A DNA stretch of 15,507 nucleotides from Actinomycetota bacterium (GTDB lineage: Bacteria; Actinomycetota; Acidimicrobiia; Acidimicrobiales; CADCTF01). Shown here in pieces: positions 1 through 5,510 of the stretch; the first letter of the stretch is position 1; each line of letters begins with the position of its first letter. The stretch covers positions 1 to 15,507 of the forward strand of contig JAHWJQ010000027.1 in the NCBI GenBank assembly GCA_019348305.1, given 5' to 3'. Made by a program: the position numbers and the translations under genes. The notes beneath the pieces are model-generated. The model ran no database searches. It worked only from the letters and a program-made list of their open reading frames with translations, and was not told where the DNA came from.

Positions 1-556
1 GGGCCAGATCGTTTTCGTACCTCACGTCGTCACCCTGGTCGTCGGCCCGCGTCGAGCGGTCGCCGACGTTGACCGGCGGCGTCACCAGGTCGGTGGCGAG
101 GACCCGCGAGCCCGTCTTGTCGATCCGGCGCACCGAGTACGTCTGGCGGATGTTGAGGTTGTCGTACGCCGGGCCGTTGCCGATGACGTTGGTGTTGTAG
201 AGGAAGGTGTCCTTGTTGACGATCTCGGTGCGGAACCGGAACTGGTAGGTGATGTCGTCCTTCACGTCACCGTCGTTGTCGATGTGGAGCTCGTAGAGCA
301 CGTCGTCGCCGAAGCGGTGGAAGTTGGGCCCGGAAGCGGGCTGCTGCAGGGGGATGTAGTTGGCGACGATGTTGACCTTGGTGGGGTCGACCGGGTCGCG
401 GAACAGGTAGACGTCGGTGTTGTCAGCTGTGGGGTCCTGGCTGATGAGCGGGGCCTCGCGGTGGCTGGATGCGCTTGCCGGTCCACTGGACAGGCCGGCC
501 ACCCCCAACGTCGCCATGGCGGTACCGGCCGCTAGCAGCCTTGTTCGAACTCGCAC
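1..556 (-). CDS. DUF4331 domain-containing secreted protein (N-terminal part)
   Basis: The reading frame opens with GTG at 556 and stays open to the left edge, so about 185 N-terminal residues are present and the stop lies outside. A purine-rich stretch (GAGAGAAGAG) about 9 nt upstream fits a ribosome binding site and decides the start. Residues 1-29 look like a signal peptide: basic start, hydrophobic core, then a PASA cleavage site. The mature protein begins with SSHREAPLIS followed by DPTADNTDVYLFRDP, the hallmark start of the DUF4331 family. The downstream part is rich in Asp, Asn, Tyr and Thr and is probably beta-strand rich. DUF4331 proteins are exported and have no established biochemical role. 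The gene lies 65 bp downstream of a lipoprotein gene on the same strand and may share its transcript. Family assignment is firm from the N-terminal motif; function is unknown. Confidence 0.85.
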   Translation of the reverse strand, partial: MRVRTRLLAAGTAMATLGVAGLSSGPASASSHREAPLISQDPTADNTDVYLFRDPVDPTKVNIVANYIPLQQPASGPNFHRFGDDVLYELHIDNDGDVKDDITYQFRFRTEIVNKDTFLYNTNVIGNGPAYDNLNIRQTYSVRRIDKTGSRVLATDLVTPPVNVGDRSTRADDQGDDVRYENDLA

Positions 557-590
557 GTGTCAGTTCTCTTCTCTCTCGGTGATGGGACGG

Positions 591-608
591 CCGCGCTGGC
601 TGGCGCGG
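591..608 (-). other. Small GC hairpin between lipoprotein and DUF4331 genes
   Basis: CCGCGC at 591-596 pairs with GCGCGG at 603-608 around a 6-nt loop. On the minus strand it begins 13 nt after the stop codon of the lipoprotein gene and lies upstream of the DUF4331 ribosome binding site. No T-run follows, so it is not a classic terminator. It could limit read-through or protect an mRNA end. In DNA this GC-rich a 6-bp stem can also arise by chance. Confidence 0.25.
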
Positions 609-621
609 GTGTGGGCTCTGC

Positions 622-1536
622 TCACGACTCGAACAGCCCCAGGACCTGCCAGGTGTCGCCGATGGGGGCGAGCACCAGATGGAACGGACGGACGGGCCCG
701 GTGACGGGGACCGCCGTGGCCCAGTCGAAGACCTCGGTGCCGTACTGGGCCACGAGCTCCTGGGAAGCGGGACCGGGCGGCAACGGCTCGGGCGACCCCG
801 CGCTGATGGCGCCGGGCGTGCGGCAGAGGCCGCTTGGAGCATCGCTCAGGCCGAAGAGGGTGCCGACCACCTGCAGGCGCCGGGCAGCTGCCTCGTCGCA
901 GTTCTGCAGAGCGGTGGCCCAGGCGACGGCAGCTTCCTTGGCGGCGGCGGTGGGCGGCAGGAGCATCTCCACCTGTGGTTCGGCTTCGAGGAGCCAGCCG
1001 CCTTTGGCCTTCTGTGCCGTCCACGTCTGGCGCTCACGAGCCGGGCTCAGCCCGATGAAGGGGTCGAGGCCGGGCTGATGGTCGACCAGGGCCGTGACCT
1101 TGTCGCCCTCTTCGCGCTCGATCTTGAAGCCCGTGATGGGCGGCAGCTCCTGGCGCCGGCGGGCCCAATCCGCAGCGCTGGCATGGGTCTTGCGTGCAGC
1201 AGCGGACAGGAGCAGGAACGACGACTCGTGGTCCCCGGCCTGTTCCGCTTCGAGCAGGGCACGGGCCGCTTCGGCAGGCGAATCCTTCGGAGCAGCTGGG
1301 GGTCCGGACGCAGAGGTCACACCGTCACCCACGCTTTGGGAACCCACGCTTTCGGCACCCACGCTTTGGCCGTCCACTTGTTCCTGGCGATCGGCCCTCG
1401 AGCAAGCACCGACCACCAAGGCGAACAGCACCACTACGGCCAGGGCCTTGCCGGTGGCAGAGGCGGGACGTGGCTCGGTGACGGATAGCCTGGTGAACGG
1501 GAGCTTGATACAGGGAGGTTCGTAGCCGGCCGCCAT
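622..1536 (-). CDS. Predicted lipoprotein with two NTF2-like/unknown domains
   Basis: I do not recognise a named family. From the ATG at 1536 the product is 304 residues. The frame stays open upstream to 1713, but that would overlap the divergent exporter gene and place more than 100 residues before the signal sequence. No clear Shine-Dalgarno site precedes 1536. Residues 30-45 form a hydrophobic stretch ending in VVGAC, a plausible lipobox with Cys45 as the lipidated residue, so the mature protein should sit on the outer face of the membrane. A low-complexity linker with three Ser-Val-Gly repeats follows. The rest contains two similar alpha+beta stretches, one beginning SPAEAARALLEAEQAGDHES and one around AKEAAVAWATALQNCDEAAA. 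Both resemble NTF2-like/DUF4878-type folds. The second has two Cys that could form a disulfide. Lipoprotein nature is well supported; fold and role are inference. Confidence 0.7.
   Translation of the reverse strand: MAAGYEPPCIKLPFTRLSVTEPRPASATGKALAVVVLFALVVGACSRADRQEQVDGQSVGAESVGSQSVGDGVTSASGPPAAPKDSPAEAARALLEAEQAGDHESSFLLLSAAARKTHASAADWARRRQELPPITGFKIEREEGDKVTALVDHQPGLDPFIGLSPARERQTWTAQKAKGGWLLEAEPQVEMLLPPTAAAKEAAVAWATALQNCDEAAARRLQVVGTLFGLSDAPSGLCRTPGAISAGSPEPLPPGPASQELVAQYGTEVFDWATAVPVTGPVRPFHLVLAPIGDTWQVLGLFES
1327..1371 (-). repeat. Three tandem 15-bp repeats inside the lipoprotein gene
   Basis: Three back-to-back 15-bp units begin ACCCACGCTTT at 1327, 1342 and 1357, with differences only in the last four bases. 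On the coding strand each unit encodes five residues of the type (G/A/S)-(Q/E)-S-V-G, in the linker just after the lipid-anchor cysteine. Because the unit length is a multiple of three, copy-number changes would lengthen or shorten the linker without breaking the frame. Confidence 0.8.
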
Positions 1537-1623
1537 CCGGATGACGGCGACGCGGTTGTGAGCCCACAGGCAGGGAGAAGGGGGCGCAACATCCGCGACG
1601 CCGGGCCGGCTCGTACACACAGG

Positions 1624-3222
1624 ATGCGGGTGCGATGGCCGACCAGGCTCGCTGCTGGTGTGGCGATCTGCACCGTCGTGTTCGCGTGGGGCTCTGGAGC
1701 TGCATCCGCTCACCCGCTGGGGAACTTCACGATCAACACCGCCAGCGAGATCGTCGTCGGCCGCAGCTCGGCCTCAGTGCGCTTCGTCGTCGACATGGCG
1801 GAGATCCCCGCGCTCCAGACGGCTCCGCGCATCGACACCGACGGCAATGGCTCGTCCGACGCCGGGGAACGGTCCGCCTTTGCGGCTGGCGCCTGCCGCG
1901 ACCACCAGCGGGAGCTCGACCTCGAAGTCGACGGGTCCTCCGCCGCGTTGAAGCTCTTGGGCTCGCAGGTGTCCTTCCCGCCTGGTCAGGCCGGGCTTTC
2001 GACCCTTCGCCTCGAGTGTTCGTACCGCGCTCCGCTCGCTCTCGAGACGGAACGACGGGTGTCTTTCACGAGCCGCGCCCTGGACGACCGCGTCGGGTGG
2101 CGGGAGATCACCGCGATCGGGGACCGGGTGACCATCACCACGCCGGGGGTGCGTCGGATCAGTCCCAGCGCTCACCTGACCAAGTACCCGGAGGACCCTC
2201 TTCAAGCACCGCTGCGAGAAACCTCTGTCAGCTTCTCCGCCCGCCCAGGGGGTGCCCCGCTGGCGACGGCGCCACCGGGTGGGCCTGCGGAGTCGCCCCA
2301 GGGGCGCGGCCCTGCATCCCGATTCACCGGTCTCGATGCAGCCACCGACGCCTTCAGCAGGTTCGTCGGTCGCCGCGACCTGTCAGTGGGCGTTGGCGCC
2401 CTGGGCCTGGCTCTGTCCTTGTTTCTCGGCGCCGTGCATGCCTTGGCACCGGGGCACGGCAAGACGGTGATGGCCGCCTACCTCGTCGGCCAGCGCGGCT
2501 CGGCTCGTCAGGCCGCCGTCATCGGTCTGACGGTCACGGCCACCCACACCCTCGGCGTGCTCGGTCTCGGGATCGCCATCGCCGGTTCGCAGGTCGTCAC
2601 GCCGGAACGCCTGTACCCGTACCTGGGAACGGTCTCAGGACTGCTGCTGGCGGCGATCGGGGCCAACCTGCTCCGCAACGCTGTGCGCGCCCGTCGCAGT
2701 GCCGCCCCGTCGGTGCCCGCGCCGCCGACGCATCACGCCCACCCGCACGGCCACGACGGCCACGACCACGACCACCACGACCACGACGACCACCACAACC
2801 ACGACCACGAACGGGCCGCAGAGCCCGGCTGGCACGCGCACGGCGGGCGCCTGCATCGTCATGCGCCGATCGTCGAAGGCCAGCCGCTGACGTGGTCGAA
2901 CCTGCTCGCCCTGGGATTCGTCGGCGGCCTGCTCCCCAGTCCTTCGGCGGTCGTCGTGCTCCTCGGCGCCATCGCCCTAGGACGGGCATGGTTCGGCGTG
3001 CTGCTCGTGGTGGCCTACGGCGTGGGGATGGCGGCCACCCTCATGGGGGCGGGACTCCTGCTGGTCAGGGCCAGGGGATTGCTCGAACGGCGACTGGCGA
3101 GGTTCCTCGACCGGGGCGGCACGCCGCTGCTCAACACCTTGCTCCCGTTCGGGACATCGGCGGTGATCGTGGTGGTGGGTCTGTTGCTGGCCGCCGATGG
3201 GGCGCTCAACATCCCGCGATGA
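1624..3222 (+). CDS. NicO/RcnA-family nickel-cobalt efflux transporter
   Basis: Predicted to export nickel or cobalt. From ATG 1624 the product is 532 residues. An in-frame GTG at 1558 exists, but ATG 1624 puts a normal signal peptide (residues 1-29, ending ASA) directly before HPLGNFTIN, the conserved mature start of this actinobacterial exporter group. Residues about 30-240 form an extracytoplasmic domain. It contains D71-T-D-G-N-G-S-S-D-A-G-E82, which matches the Ca-ligand positions of an EF-hand loop. The membrane part starts near residue 262 and carries the NicO signature HALAPGHGKT (His272, His278, Lys280) and a second polar motif THTLG (His308). A His/Asp-rich loop (370-396) plus further His at 402-414 follow, then the second membrane half to residue 532. 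The long periplasmic domain and His loop distinguish it from the smaller RcnA. The metal specificity cannot be read from the sequence. Confidence 0.88.
   Translation: MRVRWPTRLAAGVAICTVVFAWGSGAASAHPLGNFTINTASEIVVGRSSASVRFVVDMAEIPALQTAPRIDTDGNGSSDAGERSAFAAGACRDHQRELDLEVDGSSAALKLLGSQVSFPPGQAGLSTLRLECSYRAPLALETERRVSFTSRALDDRVGWREITAIGDRVTITTPGVRRISPSAHLTKYPEDPLQAPLRETSVSFSARPGGAPLATAPPGGPAESPQGRGPASRFTGLDAATDAFSRFVGRRDLSVGVGALGLALSLFLGAVHALAPGHGKTVMAAYLVGQRGSARQAAVIGLTVTATHTLGVLGLGIAIAGSQVVTPERLYPYLGTVSGLLLAAIGANLLRNAVRARRSAAPSVPAPPTHHAHPHGHDGHDHDHHDHDDHHNHDHERAAEPGWHAHGGRLHRHAPIVEGQPLTWSNLLALGFVGGLLPSPSAVVVLLGAIALGRAWFGVLLVVAYGVGMAATLMGAGLLLVRARGLLERRLARFLDRGGTPLLNTLLPFGTSAVIVVVGLLLAADGALNIPR
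2731..2811 (+). repeat. CAC/GAC-rich repeat coding a His/Asp loop
   Basis: A low-complexity run of CAC and GAC codons encodes residues 370-396 of the NicO-type exporter, with 14 His and 7 Asp among 27 residues. Such loops between the two membrane halves are a known feature of NicO and ZIP/CDF transporters and are thought to bind or sense the transported metal. The repeat also creates long open antisense frames that are not genes. Confidence 0.85.
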
Positions 3223-3236
3223 CCAGAACCAGCCGG

Positions 3237-3263
3237 TAGGTTCAGGTTTGCGCCGACCAAACC
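3237..3263 (+). promoter_or_regulatory. Possible promoter -10 and inverted repeat before the M48 gene
   Basis: TAGGTT at 3237-3242 matches the actinobacterial -10 pattern TANNNT. A perfect 6-bp inverted repeat follows (GGTTTG 3245-3250, CAAACC 3258-3263, 7-nt loop), spanning the expected transcription start and leaving a leader of about 28 nt before ATG 3277. It could be an operator, a leader hairpin or the tail of the preceding gene. I see no good -35 box. Confidence 0.3.
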
Positions 3264-3276
3264 GACACCGAAAGAC

Positions 3277-5478
3277 ATGCCCCAGGTAGAACGAGCTCCG
3301 CTACTGCGCCTGTCGCCGGTGGAGCTGCCGCCAGCACCGACAGACGAGCGTTCAAAGGGGGGTGGCAGCCTGGCAGGCCGCGCTCTGCTGTCGATCGCCC
3401 TGTTGGCCGGCGTCCTCGTCGTCGCCGTCGGCGTGGTGCTGGCCCTCGTCGCTGCCAACATCGCCATCTGGAGGCTCGGAAGGGTCCAGTTCGGCCTCGT
3501 CATACTCACCTTTGCCGTCCTCGCCGCGTTGGGGCGGGCGGTGATCGCCATGGTCAGGCGGCCCCCGGAACCCGACGACGAAGTCGAGGTCCCAGCCGAT
3601 GCCGAGCCGGAGCTCCACGCCATGGTGCGCGAACTTGCGGGCGTGGCCGGGACGACACCGCCGGACCGCATCGTGCTCATCGCCGCCGTGAACGCCTACG
3701 TTCGCGAGGTCGGACCGCTGCTCGGGCTGGTTCCCGGCCGGCGCACACTGGCCATCGGCACACCGTTGCTCGACGTCTTGACGGTGTCGCAGCTGCGCGC
3801 CGTCCTAGCCCACGAGCTGGGCCACTTCGCCGGCGGGGACACTCGGCTCGGCCCCGTCACCTACCGCACCGAGATCGCCCTTCACCGAATGATCGAATCC
3901 CTTGGCGGGCACTTGATCGCCCGTCTCTTCGTGGGGTACTGGAAGCTCCAGCACCGCATCACGGCGGCGGTGCGCAGGGGCCAGGAGTTGGTGGCCGATC
4001 GGGCGGCCGTACGGGTGGCGGGCCGGCAGGCCGCCGCTGACGCGCTGCGCACCGTCGAGGTGGCGGGCCGGGCCGAGGCACTGCTCCACCAGGCCTACCT
4101 CGTGCCGTTGCTCCAGGCGGGCCGCCGGCCGACCGACCTGGCCAGCGGGATGGAGGCGCTGCTCACCGACGAGCGGAGCCTCGAGCAGCTCCAGTCCCAC
4201 GGTGGGGACGACCAGAGCGATCCGTGGGCGTCCCACCCGCCCACGCCGGTGCGCATCGCTCGGGTGGCGGCACTGCCGGAGACGGGGGACGCTCCCTCCG
4301 ACGGCCGCGCCGCCCGCTGCTTGTTGCGAGACCCCCACGACTGGATCCGCAGCGCGAACGACCGCTGGCTGGCGTCGATGGTCGACGTCGACCGGCTCGC
4401 CCCGGCCACATGGGACGAGTGGGGAGAGGTCGTCGTGGCACCCGAACAGGAGGCACGGGCATCGAGCGTCGAGGCCGCGCTCGCCGGCCTCGGGCTACCT
4501 GGTGGCCTGGATGGGCTCGAAGCGGCGCTGCGTGGCGGCCGCGACCGTGAACTCGCTGCCGCACTCATCGCGTCGGGATGGCGGGCCGGCGGGCCGGGCG
4601 AGCGCGATGCGGTCCTTCGGGCCGCGGTCACCGGCGTGGCCGCCCGGGAGGCGGTGGCCGCTCATGGCTTTCGGTGGCGGGTCTCCTGGTCAGGGCCGGT
4701 CGAGCTGGCCCGGCCCACGGGCGAGCCCGTCGCGCTGGGTGATCTCGTAGAGGCTGCACTGCAGGGCGAGTGGGCGGCACTTCGCGAGGTGCTCCGCGGG
4801 ACAGTGTCAGCGGGAGAAGCCCACGCGCCCGTTGGGCCGCCGCCGATGACGTCCACCCCAGGAGCCGCCGCCGAACTGCCTCCTGCGCCCGTCCCGCCGT
4901 TCGTTCCGGGCGAGGATCCGTGCCGCTGGAAGGTGGAACTGCCCGGGCGTATCCGCGGGACCAAGGTCCGGTTCGCTCTGTCCGACGAAGCTATCTCTTT
5001 CAAAGACGCGACAGTGCGGTGGGACGACGTCGAGTCCGTACGTTTCCCCATCAAGTCGACCGACTCCGGCTTCAGCGTCACGGTCACCTACACGACCATC
5101 GACGGGCGGGAGCACAAGGCGACGTGCACGGGGCTGACCAGGAAGACCAGCGACGTCATCGCTCGGGCGGCGGGGTACCTGTGGGAGGCGACGAGGGCAA
5201 TGGCCGGGCCCCGCCTCGTCAGAGACGTGGTCGAGGCGGTTCGGGCAGGCGGCACGGTCGAGGTCGCCGACCTCATGTTGTCGCCGGCCGGCGTGGCGCA
5301 TAGGCGCAACCCTCAACACGTGATTCCCTGGCGCGACCTGCGCGATCCCCAGGCGGCGGGTCAGGAGATTCAGCTGGCCGGATTGGCCGGGACCAAGGCG
5401 GTGACGACCAGCCTCGGCGCGCCCAACGCCTTCCTGCTCGACGAGGTGCTCCCCGCACTGCGGGCGCTGCTCGGCTGA
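3277..5478 (+). CDS. Membrane M48 metalloprotease with long C-terminal extension
   Basis: The product is 733 residues, far longer than HtpX-type M48 proteases (about 290). Two membrane segments lie at about 34-60 and 70-93, placed as in HtpX. The catalytic zinc motif is H179-E-L-G-H183 and the third zinc ligand Glu237 lies in E237-L-V-A-D241, the M48 consensus. The peptidase domain ends with the usual SHPPTPVRIA segment near residue 315-325. Residues about 345-530 form a predicted helical region I do not recognise, followed by a Pro-rich linker. From about 545 to the end there are two beta-rich stretches (about 550-640 and 650-733), each with a WDD or WRD turn typical of bacterial PH-like domains. 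The active site is probably cytoplasmic, acting in membrane-protein quality control by family analogy. The start is ATG 3277; its ribosome site is weak. It is 54 bp downstream of the metal exporter, with its own possible promoter. Confidence 0.85.
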   Translation: MPQVERAPLLRLSPVELPPAPTDERSKGGGSLAGRALLSIALLAGVLVVAVGVVLALVAANIAIWRLGRVQFGLVILTFAVLAALGRAVIAMVRRPPEPDDEVEVPADAEPELHAMVRELAGVAGTTPPDRIVLIAAVNAYVREVGPLLGLVPGRRTLAIGTPLLDVLTVSQLRAVLAHELGHFAGGDTRLGPVTYRTEIALHRMIESLGGHLIARLFVGYWKLQHRITAAVRRGQELVADRAAVRVAGRQAAADALRTVEVAGRAEALLHQAYLVPLLQAGRRPTDLASGMEALLTDERSLEQLQSHGGDDQSDPWASHPPTPVRIARVAALPETGDAPSDGRAARCLLRDPHDWIRSANDRWLASMVDVDRLAPATWDEWGEVVVAPEQEARASSVEAALAGLGLPGGLDGLEAALRGGRDRELAAALIASGWRAGGPGERDAVLRAAVTGVAAREAVAAHGFRWRVSWSGPVELARPTGEPVALGDLVEAALQGEWAALREVLRGTVSAGEAHAPVGPPPMTSTPGAAAELPPAPVPPFVPGEDPCRWKVELPGRIRGTKVRFALSDEAISFKDATVRWDDVESVRFPIKSTDSGFSVTVTYTTIDGREHKATCTGLTRKTSDVIARAAGYLWEATRAMAGPRLVRDVVEAVRAGGTVEVADLMLSPAGVAHRRNPQHVIPWRDLRDPQAAGQEIQLAGLAGTKAVTTSLGAPNAFLLDEVLPALRALLG

Positions 5479-5510
5479 CGGGTGAGCTGAACGGCGCCCG
5501 CGCTCAGCCG
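5472..5510. terminator. Candidate bidirectional terminator between M48 gene and ppc
   Basis: CGGCTGA at 5472-5478 and TCAGCCG at 5504-5510 form a perfect 7-bp inverted repeat containing the stop codons of both convergent genes. An inner CGGG/CCCG pairing (5479-5482 with 5497-5500) extends the stem after a 3-nt bulge. There is no T-run on either side, as is common in high-GC actinobacteria. Part of the symmetry comes from both proteins ending in Gly-stop (GGC TGA), so chance is possible. Confidence 0.35.

Noticed and set aside
679..1488. 269-codon plus-strand frame opposite the lipoprotein
   Set aside because: The minus-strand frame has a lipobox and coherent protein composition; this one is its antisense shadow.
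1635..3239. 534-codon plus-strand frame parallel to the metal exporter
   Set aside because: It is shifted by one frame from the NicO gene and is extremely Arg/Pro-rich, with no membrane spans or motifs.
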